Shown one piece after another: positions 16,548-26,563 of a stretch of 64,000 bases of DNA. Origin of the DNA: Mycolicibacterium chubuense NBB4 (lineage in GTDB: Bacteria > Actinomycetota > Actinomycetes > Mycobacteriales > Mycobacteriaceae); assembly GCF_000266905.1 (NCBI RefSeq), contig NC_018027.1, forward strand, positions 4,650,001 through 4,714,000, given 5' to 3'. Each line of letters begins with the position of its first letter. The stretch's first letter is position 1. A program made the position numbers and the translations under genes. Under the pieces are notes generated by a model that saw nothing but the letters and a program-made list of their open reading frames with translations, did no database searches and was not told where the DNA came from.

Positions 16548-18707
16548 TTAGCTGGTCAGCGATGCCGGCGGTGTGAACCGGTCGCCGTAGCGGGCGGCCA
16601 GCTCCTTCGCGCGAGCCACGAAGGCCTCCTTGCCGGTGCCGCCCGGGCCCTGGTAACCGACGATGAACTGTGCCGAACCACCCGTGTAGGGCGGGAAACC
16701 GATGCCCATGATCGAGCCGATGTTGGCGTCGGCGGTCGAGGTGAGCACGCCTTCGTCGAGGCACTTCTGCGTCTCCAGCGCCTCGGCGAACAGCATGCGA
16801 TCGATCATGTCCTGCAGCGGAATGTCCGCCGAGCCCGAGTTGAAGGTGTCCTTCAGGCCCTCCCACAGACCGGCGCGCTTACCGTCGACATATTCGTAGA
16901 AGCCGGCGCCCTTGAGGCGCGACGGACGGCCGATCTCGATCATCTTGTTGACCACAGCCTCGGCCGGGTGCGGCTCGTAGGTGGCACCCGTCTCCTCGAC
17001 AGCCTTGCGGGTGGCCGTCGCGATCTTCTGCATCAGCTCCATGTTGAGCTCGTCGGACAGCTGCAGCGGCGGCGCCGGGTAACCGGCCTGGCTGCCGGCG
17101 TGCTCGATGCTGGCCGGCGCCACGCCCTCGCCGAGCATCGCCAGCGCCTCGTTGACGAAGGTGCCGATGACGCGAGAGGTGAAGAAGCCCCGGCTGTCGT
17201 TGACGACGATCGGCGTCTTTCCGATGGCCAGCGTGTAGTCGAACACCCGGGCCAGCGCCTCGTCAGAGGTCTTCTCACCCTTGATGATCTCCACCAGCGG
17301 CATCTTGTCGACCGGCGAGAAGAAGTGGATGCCGATGAAGTCCTCCTGGCGCTTCACACCGGTGGCCAGACCGGTGATCGGCAGCGTCGAGGTGTTCGAG
17401 CCGAGGAGTGCGTTGGGCTCGACGATGTCCTCGATCTCCTGGAACACCTTGTGCTTGAGTTCCTGGTTCTCGAAGACGGCCTCGATCACGAAGTCGACAC
17501 CCTTGAGGTCCTGCGGATCGGCCGTGGGATGGATCCGGCTCAGCAGAGCGTCGGACTTCTCCTGGGTCGTGCGACCCCGCTCCAGCGCCTTGGCCTCGAG
17601 CTTCTCCGAGTAGCCCTTGCCCTTGTCGGCGGCCTCCTGCGAGACGTCCTTGAGCACCACGTCGTAACCGGCCTTCGCCGAGACGTAGGCGATCCCGGCG
17701 CCCATCATGCCCGCGCCCAGCACGCCGATCTTGTTGATCTTGACCGGCTCGATGCCGTCGGGACGCGACCCACCGCCGTTGATGTGCTGCAGGTCCAGGA
17801 AGAACGCCTGGATCATGTTCTTGGCGGTCTGGCCGGTGACCAGCGTGGTGAAGTACCGGCTCTCGATGCGCGTGGCGGTGTCGAAGTCGACCTGCGCACC
17901 CTCGACCGCCGCGTCCAGGATGGCCCGCGGCGCCGGCATCGGCGCACCCTTGAGCTGCTTCTTCAGCAGGGCCGGGAACGACGGCAGGATCGCGGCCAGC
18001 GCCGGATGCGACGGCGTGCCGCCGGGCATCTTGTAGCCCTTCTGGTCCCACGGCTGGGTGTGAGCGTCGGGATTCGCTTTGATCCAGGCCTTGGCCGCCG
18101 GGATCAATTCCTCTACGCTGCCGACCAATTCGTCGACCAAGCCGATGTCCTTGGCCTTGCCGGGCTTGAAGCGGGTGCCCTGGCTCAGGATCTCCATGAA
18201 GGCCTTCTGGATCCCGAACATCCGCACGGTGCGGGCCACGCCACCGCCGCCCGGCAGCAGGCCGAGCGTCACCTCGGGCAGACCGATGACCACACCCTTG
18301 ACGTCGGCGGCGATGCGGTGATGACACGCCAGCGCGATCTCCAGACCACCACCGAGCGCGGCGCCGTTGATCGCGGCGACGACCGGCACACCCAGCGTCT
18401 CGAGCTGGCGGAGGTCGGCCTTGATGAACTCCACCTCGGCGAACGACTCCGCGGCGTTCTCCGGGCCGACCTTCATCATGCCCTTGAGGTCACCGCCGGC
18501 GAAGAAGGTCTTCTTCGCACTCGCGATCACCACGCCGGTGATCGACGCGGGGTCTTCTGCCACAAGCCTTACTAACTTTTCTACGGCATTATGCATCGAC
18601 TCCTTGTAGTGCTCGTTCATCACGTTGGCCGACCCGGTCGGGTCGTCCAGCGTCAGGGTGACGATGCCGTCGGCATCCTTGTCCCACTGAATCGTGTTCT
18701 CTGCCAT
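16548..18707 (-). CDS. fadB: Trifunctional-type enoyl-CoA hydratase / 3-hydroxyacyl-CoA dehydrogenase (FadB)
   Basis: 719 residues, the usual length for the alpha subunit of the fatty-acid oxidation complex. The N-terminal crotonase domain has the oxyanion-hole segment [10 protein letters not shown] and both catalytic glutamates in [10 protein letters not shown] and [15 protein letters not shown]. The NAD-binding motif of the dehydrogenase domain is [15 protein letters not shown], and its catalytic His is in [15 protein letters not shown]. It hydrates enoyl-CoA and oxidises 3-hydroxyacyl-CoA in beta-oxidation. It lies 9 bp after fadA and ends at a strong terminator, so the two form one operon, as in Rv0859-Rv0860. 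Confidence 0.95.
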   Translation of the reverse strand: MAENTIQWDKDADGIVTLTLDDPTGSANVMNEHYKESMHNAVEKLVRLVAEDPASITGVVIASAKKTFFAGGDLKGMMKVGPENAAESFAEVEFIKADLRQLETLGVPVVAAINGAALGGGLEIALACHHRIAADVKGVVIGLPEVTLGLLPGGGGVARTVRMFGIQKAFMEILSQGTRFKPGKAKDIGLVDELVGSVEELIPAAKAWIKANPDAHTQPWDQKGYKMPGGTPSHPALAAILPSFPALLKKQLKGAPMPAPRAILDAAVEGAQVDFDTATRIESRYFTTLVTGQTAKNMIQAFFLDLQHINGGGSRPDGIEPVKINKIGVLGAGMMGAGIAYVSAKAGYDVVLKDVSQEAADKGKGYSEKLEAKALERGRTTQEKSDALLSRIHPTADPQDLKGVDFVIEAVFENQELKHKVFQEIEDIVEPNALLGSNTSTLPITGLATGVKRQEDFIGIHFFSPVDKMPLVEIIKGEKTSDEALARVFDYTLAIGKTPIVVNDSRGFFTSRVIGTFVNEALAMLGEGVAPASIEHAGSQAGYPAPPLQLSDELNMELMQKIATATRKAVEETGATYEPHPAEAVVNKMIEIGRPSRLKGAGFYEYVDGKRAGLWEGLKDTFNSGSADIPLQDMIDRMLFAEALETQKCLDEGVLTSTADANIGSIMGIGFPPYTGGSAQFIVGYQGPGGTGKEAFVARAKELAARYGDRFTPPASLTS

Positions 18708-18716
18708 TGCTCTTCC

Positions 18717-19928
<1,212 letters not shown>

Positions 19929-20090
19929 GTGTTCTCCAGGTCCTGTCCATATCGGGGTTTCGCGGTCTCTCGCCCGCGGGGAGGCTGCTCCTCTTGCGGC
20001 GATGCTAGCAGCCTCGCCCAACCCGTTGGTTGGGACATCTGGGGTGCAGAAACGCCGAACGCACGGGTTCTGACGAGATCAGGCTGAAAT

Positions 20091-20108
20091 ACGTCCGAAA
20101 CCGTACGT
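20091..20108. promoter_or_regulatory. Imperfect palindrome upstream of fadA, possible operator
   Basis: acgtccg (20091-20097) and cgtacgt (20102-20108) are inverted copies matching at 6 of 7 positions around aaac. It lies about 165 bp upstream of the fadA start, in a 214-bp gene-free interval. The bound regulator, if any, is unknown. Confidence 0.3.
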
Positions 20109-20142
20109 TCGGCGGTCGAGTCGGTGACGCCCTCCGAACCCT

Positions 20143-20331
20143 CTAGTCGGGGGAGCCTTCGGTGTCGTCGAAGAAGGACCACTCCCCGTCGTGTTCGACC
20201 TCCATCCGCCACCCCAGCTCGGAGTTGTCGGCGCGCTGGTCGACGAACCAGGCATGCGCGTCGTCCGCGCTGTCGATGTCCTTCGTGTCGACGACGTCAC
20301 CCTTGGGATTGAGCACCCGATACTTAGCCAT
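20143..20331 (-). CDS. Small conserved hypothetical protein (62 aa)
   Basis: Starts MAKYRVLNPKGDVVDTKDID and is acidic overall, with a tryptophan-rich C-terminal half (LGWRMEVEHDGEWSFFDD). No signal peptide or membrane segment; probably a small cytosolic beta-rich protein. It follows the Old Yellow Enzyme gene by 47 bp on the same strand and may be co-transcribed with it. I do not recognise a function. Confidence 0.7.
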   Translation of the reverse strand: MAKYRVLNPKGDVVDTKDIDSADDAHAWFVDQRADNSELGWRMEVEHDGEWSFFDDTEGSPD

Positions 20332-20378
20332 GCGCCCCGTGTTCCCGCCCGCGGGCGGTCACACACCTGACGTCTCTC

Positions 20379-21485
20379 TCACGCCGATCGAGGCTCCGCC
20401 AGCTCCGAGAGCGTCGGGTAGTCGATGTAACCGGCAGGTCCGGGGGCGTAGAACGTGGTCGGGTCGGGTTCGTTGAGTTCTGCTCCCGCGGTCAGCCGGT
20501 CGATCAGGTCTGGGTTGGCCAGATACGCCCGGCCGACCGCGGCTGCGGAGATCACGCCCCAGTCGGCGAGGTTCTCCAGCAGTCCGAAGTCCGAGTCGAT
20601 CTCGCGGGGAGTGTTGAGCACCAGCGTGCCCTCCCACTGCGTGCGCAACGCCGCGAACGCCGGCTGCGACGGCTCGATCAGCACATGCAGATACGCGATG
20701 CCCAGCGAGGCGATGCGGCACAGCAGCAACTCGTAGGCGCTCACCTCGTCGACCTCACTCATGTCGCCGGCGCCGTTGCCGGGCGAGATGCGCAACCCGA
20801 CACGCTCCGGCCCGATCTCGGCGGCCACCGCCTCCACCACCTCCGCGGTGAAACGGGCCCGGTTCTGCGGCGAGCCGCCATAGGCGTCGGTCCGCCGATT
20901 CACGACGTCGGACAGGAACTCGTGCAGCAGATAACCGTTCGCGGAGTGGATCTCGACGCCGTCCATACCGGCATCCACCGCGCGCCGGGCTGCGGCACGG
21001 AAATCGGCCACGATGCCCGCGATCTCACCGGTGCTCAGCGCGCGAGGCACAGGCAGCGGCTTCTTGCCGGTCGCGGTGCGGGCCATCAAGTCCGCGGCGA
21101 CCGGCGACGGCCCCACGGTTTCGCCCCCGCTGATATCCGGGTGCGCCATCCGGCCGACATGCCAGAGCTGGACGAACATGCGGCCGCCCTCGGCGTGGAC
21201 AGCCTCGGCGATCTCGGCCCACCGCTGCTGATGGCGGTCGTTGTACATACCAGGGGTGTTGAGGTAGGCACCGTTGGCCGACTTCGAGACGGCAGTGGCC
21301 TCGCTGATGATCAGCCCGGCGCCGGCGCGCTGCGCGTAGTAGGTCGCGGCCAACTCCGACGGCGTCGCGTCCGCCTCCGCACGCGTTCTGGTCAACGGCG
21401 CCATGAACACGCGGTTCGCGAGCGTCCGACCGCCCACGGTGACGGGCTTCAACAGGGCTGAGTCTTCGCGGAGGGTGAACGTCAT
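20379..21485 (-). CDS. Old Yellow Enzyme family NADH:flavin oxidoreductase / alkene reductase
   Basis: 368-residue FMN-binding TIM barrel. Family motifs: NRVFMAPLTRTRA at the start, EATAVSKSANGAYLNTPGMY, VQLWHVGR, DGVEIHSANGYLLHEFLSD with the substrate-anion-binding His-x-x-Asn pair, and AVGRAYLANPDL near the C-terminus. Members reduce activated C=C bonds or nitro-compounds with NAD(P)H. The physiological substrate is not predictable. It is divergently oriented to dapC with about 50 bp between the starts. Confidence 0.93.
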   Translation of the reverse strand: MTFTLREDSALLKPVTVGGRTLANRVFMAPLTRTRAEADATPSELAATYYAQRAGAGLIISEATAVSKSANGAYLNTPGMYNDRHQQRWAEIAEAVHAEGGRMFVQLWHVGRMAHPDISGGETVGPSPVAADLMARTATGKKPLPVPRALSTGEIAGIVADFRAAARRAVDAGMDGVEIHSANGYLLHEFLSDVVNRRTDAYGGSPQNRARFTAEVVEAVAAEIGPERVGLRISPGNGAGDMSEVDEVSAYELLLCRIASLGIAYLHVLIEPSQPAFAALRTQWEGTLVLNTPREIDSDFGLLENLADWGVISAAAVGRAYLANPDLIDRLTAGAELNEPDPTTFYAPGPAGYIDYPTLSELAEPRSA

Positions 21486-21522
21486 GGCCCACTCAGCACC
21501 GAACGCAGCACATTCATTCCCC

Positions 21523-21528
21523 TACGCT
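21523..21528 (+). promoter_or_regulatory. -10 box (TACGCT) for dapC
   Basis: TACGCT lies 8 nt before the ATG at 21537, suggesting a leaderless or near-leaderless transcript. Confidence 0.4.
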
Positions 21529-21536
21529 CGACTGCC

Positions 21537-22712
21537 ATGACGGTTGAACGGCTGCGGCCGTACGCGGTGACGATCTTCGCCGAGACGTCCGCGCTGGCAG
21601 CGCGCATCGGCGCGGTGAACCTCGGGCAGGGCTTCCCCGACGAGGACGGTCCGGCCGCGATGCTCGAGACCGCTGCGAACGCCATCGCCGACGGAGTCAA
21701 TCAGTACCCGCCGGGCCTGGGCATCGAGCCACTGCGCCAGGCGATCGCCGAGCAACGCCGTCGCCGCTACGGCATCGAGTACGACCCCGACACCGAGGTG
21801 CTCGTGACCGTCGGCGCCACCGAGGCGATCGCCGCCTCGGTACTGGGACTGGTCGAACCGGGTTCCGAAGTGCTGCTGATCGAGCCGTTCTACGACTCCT
21901 ACTCCCCCGTGATCGCCATGGCCGGCTGCCGGCGTCGTGCCGTCCCCCTTCGCCAGGACGGTCACGGTTTCGCGATCGACGTCGAGGCGCTGCGCCACGC
22001 GGTGACGCCGACGACCAAGGCTCTGATCGTGAACTCTCCGCACAACCCGACGGGCATGGTGGCCTCCGACGCCGAGCTGCGCGCGCTGGCCGAGCTGGCG
22101 GTGTCGGCCGATCTGTTGGTGATCACCGACGAGGTCTACGAGCACCTCGTCTTCGACGGCCACCGCCACCTTCCGCTGGCCGGGTATCCGGGCATGGCGG
22201 AACGCACGGTCACGATCTCCAGCGCCGCCAAGATGTTCAACGTCACCGGCTGGAAAATCGGATGGGCCTGTGGGCCAAGCAATCTCATCGCCGGCATCCG
22301 CGCCGCCAAACAGTATCTCAGCTATGTCGGCGGCGCGCCGTTCCAGCCGGCGGTGGCCCAGGCACTGAACACCGAGGACGCGTGGGTGGACGCGCTGCGC
22401 GACTCGCTGCAGTCCCGCCGCGACCGCCTCGGCTCAGCGCTGACCGACATCGGCTTCGACGTGCACGACAGCTCCGGAACCTACTTTCTGTGCGCCGACC
22501 CGCGTCCACTCGGCTATGACGACAGCACCACGTTCTGCGCCCAGCTGCCTGAGCGGGTGGGCGTGGCCGCGATCCCGATGACCGCATTCTGCGATTCCGC
22601 AGCCGCGCATGCGGATGAGTGGAAACACTTGGTGCGCTTCGGTTTCTGCAAACGCGACGAAACCCTCGACGAGGGCGTTCGCCGGCTGCAGGCGCTCCGG
22701 CGCAGAGGGTGA
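21537..22712 (+). CDS. dapC: Class I/II PLP aminotransferase, probable N-succinyldiaminopimelate aminotransferase
   Basis: 391 residues of fold-type I aminotransferase. It has NLGQGFPDEDGP near the N-terminus, VNSPHNPTG for PLP/substrate contacts, ITDEVYEHLVF with the PLP-ring Asp/Tyr, and the Schiff-base lysine in ISSAAKMFNVTGWKIGW. The best match from memory is Rv0858c, annotated DapC, an aminotransferase of lysine/meso-diaminopimelate synthesis; its next-door position to fadA agrees with that. Related aminotransferases share these motifs, so substrate assignment rests on synteny. Confidence 0.85.
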   Translation: MTVERLRPYAVTIFAETSALAARIGAVNLGQGFPDEDGPAAMLETAANAIADGVNQYPPGLGIEPLRQAIAEQRRRRYGIEYDPDTEVLVTVGATEAIAASVLGLVEPGSEVLLIEPFYDSYSPVIAMAGCRRRAVPLRQDGHGFAIDVEALRHAVTPTTKALIVNSPHNPTGMVASDAELRALAELAVSADLLVITDEVYEHLVFDGHRHLPLAGYPGMAERTVTISSAAKMFNVTGWKIGWACGPSNLIAGIRAAKQYLSYVGGAPFQPAVAQALNTEDAWVDALRDSLQSRRDRLGSALTDIGFDVHDSSGTYFLCADPRPLGYDDSTTFCAQLPERVGVAAIPMTAFCDSAAAHADEWKHLVRFGFCKRDETLDEGVRRLQALRRRG

Positions 22713-22745
22713 CTCCCCGGCCGCCGGGTCTCGAGCGCCGGGCCC

Positions 22746-23186
22746 CTAACGGGCGACGGCCATCACGCGCTGGCGCAGATTCTCCAGCGCGACGTCGAGC
22801 ACCATCTTCTTGGCGCGCTTGACCAGGAACCCCGGGTACGGCGCAGCGAGATCGAGGATCAGGTCGAAACGGACGCGGGTGCGCTGCTCGCCGACCGGTG
22901 TCAGGTTGTATTCCCCGTGCTGACACCGCTGCCGCGACGTGCGCTCGGCGTCCCACACCACCCAGTCGTCGCCCCAGTGGTACTCGAGCAACTCCTTGTC
23001 GTTGATGCCCATGATCTTCACGGTCGCCTTGACGTGATGGGGTCTGCCGTCGGGGTGGCGGTCCAGCACCTCGGCATCTTTGTGCAGCGACGACCACGAG
23101 GTCACCGATTCGATGTCGGCCAGGGCGTCGAGGATCGCCTCGGGTGGGGCCTCGATCACCGTCTCACTGGAAGCTCGAACCGCCAT
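22746..23186 (-). CDS. SRPBCC (START-like / polyketide-cyclase-type) family protein
   Basis: 146 residues from the ATG at 23186 (MAVRASSETVIEAP), preferred over an upstream ATG at 23213 because the fold starts there. Typical features are IEAPPEAILDALADIESVTSW at the first strand-helix unit and TPVGEQRTRVRFDL in the later strands, forming a hydrophobic ligand cavity. It is a clear paralogue of the protein at 30217-30660; both resemble the Rv0854/Rv0856/Rv0857 group. It converges with dapC. Ligand unknown. Confidence 0.85.
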   Translation of the reverse strand: MAVRASSETVIEAPPEAILDALADIESVTSWSSLHKDAEVLDRHPDGRPHHVKATVKIMGINDKELLEYHWGDDWVVWDAERTSRQRCQHGEYNLTPVGEQRTRVRFDLILDLAAPYPGFLVKRAKKMVLDVALENLRQRVMAVAR

Positions 23187-23374
23187 ACCGGCAAATATTA
23201 GCGGGGCATGCATGCTCGCGCAGAGTATTTCTTAGCTAATTTCGGCAGGAAGCCTGGGCCGCTCTGGCCCAAGCGCATTCCTACGCAGCGGTCAATTTCA
23301 CCGGTTCCGGCCTGCTCGAATCCCTATTCTTGGGCGATCGGGGTGGGCACGTCTCCGAGATCGGCGGTGTCGGT

Positions 23375-26300
23375 ATGGCGGCGAGCGCGGTGTGCGCAAC
23401 ATGCGGCACGACGCTGCGGCGCGGCGCCAAATTCTGCGACGAATGCGGAGCGCGGACTCGGACAGCGGCTGACGTTCCAGAGTACAAGCAGGTGACGGTG
23501 CTGTTCGCCGATGTCGTGCGCTCCATGGGCATCGCGGCCGCGGTGGACATAGAGCGCTTGCGCGAGATCATGACCGACCTGCTCGAGCGCTCCGCGGCCG
23601 TGGTGCGCCGCTATGGCGGCAGCGTGGAGCACACCGGCGACGGTGTGATGGCGATTTTCGGCGCTCCGATCGCCCTGGAGGACCACGCTTTTCGCGCCTG
23701 TCTGGCCGCCCTGGACATCCAGGAACAGACCAGGCGGTTGGCGAGCGAGGTGGCCCGCCGCGACGGCCTGGAGCTGCAGGTGCGGACGGGCCTGAACTCG
23801 GGGCGGGTGATCGCCGGCGACATCGGTTCGGGATCGCTCGGATACGCCGCCACCGGCGAGACGGTGGGAATGGCGCAGCGGATGGAGTCGGTGGCGCCCC
23901 CGGGCGGGGTGATGCTCTCGGAGTCGACCTCGCGCCTGGTGGAGCGCGTCGTGCGACTGTCCGAGCCGCAGTGGGTGCGCATCAAGGGCGCCGACGAACC
24001 GGTGTTGGCACGCCGACTGCTGACCACCGGCCCGCCCGAGGAACCGGTGCGCCGTGCCGAGGCGAGCCTGGTGGGCCGGCACGGGGAGATGGCGGCCCTC
24101 GACGCGATGGTGCGCCGCATGCTCGATGGCGAGGGCGGCATCGCGACGGTCGTGGGGGCGGCAGGCATCGGTAAGAGCCGGGTGGCCAGGGAGCTGGCAG
24201 CGCTGGCGGCCGACCGCGGGGTCGTCGTGCACTGGGCCTTCTGCGAGTCACACGCCCGGGACATCTCTTTCGGCGTGGTGTCGCGCTTGCTGCGCGCGGG
24301 CACCGGCGTGGTCGACCTGGACCGCGAAGCGGCCCGCGATCGACTCCGCGAGCGGCTGCCGAATGCTGACCCGCAGGACCTTCTCCTGCTCGACGACCTG
24401 CTCGGTGTCGCCGACGGCGGCGCGCCGCTGCCCCCGATCGGCGCCGACGCGCGGCGGCGCCGGCTCACCAAGCTCGTCATCGACGCCGCCGAGGCCCGCA
24501 CTGAGCCGGTGCTCAGCATCATCGAGGATGCGCAGTGGATCGATGCGGTCAGCGAATCGATGGTGGCCGACTTCCTGACCGTCGTCGCCCGCACGCCGTC
24601 GATGGTGCTGGTGACCGCCCGGCCCGAGTACACCGGAGCGCTGAGGCAGATACCCGGTGCTCTGACGACAACGCTTACCCCCCTGCAGGATTCGGACGCG
24701 GCGGCGTTGCTCCGGGAACTCCTGGGCACGCATGAGTCCGTCGGCGGCCTGGCGACCGTCATCGCCGACCGTGCCGCGGGGAACCCCTTCTTCGCCGAAG
24801 AGATGGTGCGCGAGCTGGCCCAGCGCGGCGTCCTCGAGGGTGACCGCGGCCGATACGTCTGCCGTGCGGACGTCGCCGACGTCTCGGTACCTGCCACGGT
24901 GCAGGCGGCGATCGAGGCGCGCATCGACCGGTTGAGCACACCGGCCAAGCGCACGCTGAACGCGGCGTCGGTGATCGGCGCCCGCTTCGAGGTGGAGCTG
25001 CTGACGGCGCTGGGGATCGAACCGGCGGTCGACGAGCTGCTCGGGGTGGAACTGATCGATCAGGTCAAGCGCGGCACACGGGCCGAGTACGCCTTCAGGC
25101 ATCCGCTGATCCGGGCGGTCTCATATGAGTCCCAGCTGAGAGCGGATCGCACGCTGTCGCACCGCCGGCTCGCCCGCGCCATCGCTGAGCGTGAACCGGA
25201 CTCGGTGGAGGAGAACGCGGCCCTGATCGCCGAACACCTGGAAGCCAGCGGTGACCTGCAGGAGGCCTATGGCTGGCACATGCGTGCGGGCGCATGGTCG
25301 ACCATCCGCGACATCCACGCGGCACGACTGAGCTGGGAGCGGGCCTGCCGTATCGCCGACTCGCTGTTCGCCGATGACCGGAGCCGCTGGCCTCTGCGTA
25401 TCGCCCCGCGAAGCATGTTGTGCGCCACGGACTGGCAGGCCCGCGAAGTCAACACGAGCCGGGGCCGCTTCGCGGAGCTGCGGGAGTTGTGCGCCGCGGC
25501 CGAGGACAACGTCTCGCTGGCGATCGGCATGACGGGCCTGGCCACAGAACTGCTCTATGCCGGACGCCCGGGCGAGGGTTCCCGCTTGGCGTCCGAGCAG
25601 ATGGCGCTGCTCGAATCGATCGGTGATGCGAACCTGACCACCGGCTTGGCTTTCGTCGCGTTCGCCAACTGGTTCAATGCCGGAGACATCGATGCGATCG
25701 CGCGATGGTCGCAGACCGTCATCGACCTGGCCGACGGCGACCCCAGCAAAGGGGCGGGCTTCGGTGTGGGCTCACCGCTGGCGATCGCCACAGCATTCCG
25801 CAGCATCTCCCGGTGGTGGCTGGGCCGCCCCGGGTGGCGCGAGGACCTCGAGAATTCCCTGACGATCGCGCGGAACAGCGATCCCGCCACCCTCGCCCTG
25901 GCGATCGCCTGGACGTACGCGCTGGCGATCGGGGCCGGGGTGCTGCTCGCGGACGACGTCATCGTCACCGAGATCGAGAAGACGGTGGAAGCCGCGGCCC
26001 GGTTCAGTAACGACTTCGCGCTGCACGGGTCCGAACTGGCGTTGGCGCTGGCCCTGCTGCATCGCGACTCGGAGCCCGAACGTCGCCGCGGGCTGGAGCT
26101 CATGGTTCAGGCGCGCGATGTGCACATGCCGGTCAGCGCTCCCTCTCTGGTTCCCACCGCCCAGCTCTGGGCGTCCCGGGAGATGGCCAGGCGGGGCGAC
26201 CAGGGTGATCCGGTTGCGGCGATGCGCCGAGCCGTCACGGAACTGCGCACGTCGGGCCGGCTGGGTTGGGCGCTGCTGGGAACCGGCGTGCTGGTCGACG

Positions 26301-26563
26301 TCCTGCTGGAACGTGGAACGGATTCCGACCTGGTCGAAACCGAGGAGACGCTGCAGTGGCTGGCGTCCCTGCCCGCAACGGAGGGCTGGGCGATCCGCGA
26401 CATCATGCTCCTGCGGCAGCGCGCCCGACTGGCCCGCGCGCGCGGAGATCACGCCTCCCACCACGATCTCGCCGGCCGCTACCACACGATGGCGAAATCC
26501 CTTGGCTTCGAGGGGCATACCTTCTATGCCGAGGCGCTGTGCACGGCTACTCAATCGCCGTGA
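23375..26563 (+). CDS. Class III cyclase-domain protein with zinc ribbon, AAA ATPase and TPR-like C-terminus
   Basis: About 1,062 residues from the ATG at 23375 (a TTG at 23330 would add 15). A zinc ribbon comes first (CATCG and CDECG), then a class III nucleotide cyclase domain (VTVLFADVVRS and TGDGVMAIFGAP with the two metal Asp residues), then an NTPase with Walker A VGAAGIGKS and Walker B LSIIEDAQW, then a long helical, TPR-like region. The cyclase motif that usually reads VNxAxR is VGMAQR here, and the usual substrate-selecting Lys near TGDG is absent, so nucleotide synthesis is uncertain. The last 13 bp overlap the convergent LuxR-type gene. Probably a cytosolic signalling protein; signal unknown. 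Confidence 0.85.
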   Translation: MAASAVCATCGTTLRRGAKFCDECGARTRTAADVPEYKQVTVLFADVVRSMGIAAAVDIERLREIMTDLLERSAAVVRRYGGSVEHTGDGVMAIFGAPIALEDHAFRACLAALDIQEQTRRLASEVARRDGLELQVRTGLNSGRVIAGDIGSGSLGYAATGETVGMAQRMESVAPPGGVMLSESTSRLVERVVRLSEPQWVRIKGADEPVLARRLLTTGPPEEPVRRAEASLVGRHGEMAALDAMVRRMLDGEGGIATVVGAAGIGKSRVARELAALAADRGVVVHWAFCESHARDISFGVVSRLLRAGTGVVDLDREAARDRLRERLPNADPQDLLLLDDLLGVADGGAPLPPIGADARRRRLTKLVIDAAEARTEPVLSIIEDAQWIDAVSESMVADFLTVVARTPSMVLVTARPEYTGALRQIPGALTTTLTPLQDSDAAALLRELLGTHESVGGLATVIADRAAGNPFFAEEMVRELAQRGVLEGDRGRYVCRADVADVSVPATVQAAIEARIDRLSTPAKRTLNAASVIGARFEVELLTALGIEPAVDELLGVELIDQVKRGTRAEYAFRHPLIRAVSYESQLRADRTLSHRRLARAIAEREPDSVEENAALIAEHLEASGDLQEAYGWHMRAGAWSTIRDIHAARLSWERACRIADSLFADDRSRWPLRIAPRSMLCATDWQAREVNTSRGRFAELRELCAAAEDNVSLAIGMTGLATELLYAGRPGEGSRLASEQMALLESIGDANLTTGLAFVAFANWFNAGDIDAIARWSQTVIDLADGDPSKGAGFGVGSPLAIATAFRSISRWWLGRPGWREDLENSLTIARNSDPATLALAIAWTYALAIGAGVLLADDVIVTEIEKTVEAAARFSNDFALHGSELALALALLHRDSEPERRRGLELMVQARDVHMPVSAPSLVPTAQLWASREMARRGDQGDPVAAMRRAVTELRTSGRLGWALLGTGVLVDVLLERGTDSDLVETEETLQWLASLPATEGWAIRDIMLLRQRARLARARGDHASHHDLAGRYHTMAKSLGFEGHTFYAEALCTATQSP

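Noticed and set aside
16968..18575. 535-codon plus-strand open stretch
   Set aside because: Antisense shadow of fadB, Arg/His/Leu-rich with no domain.
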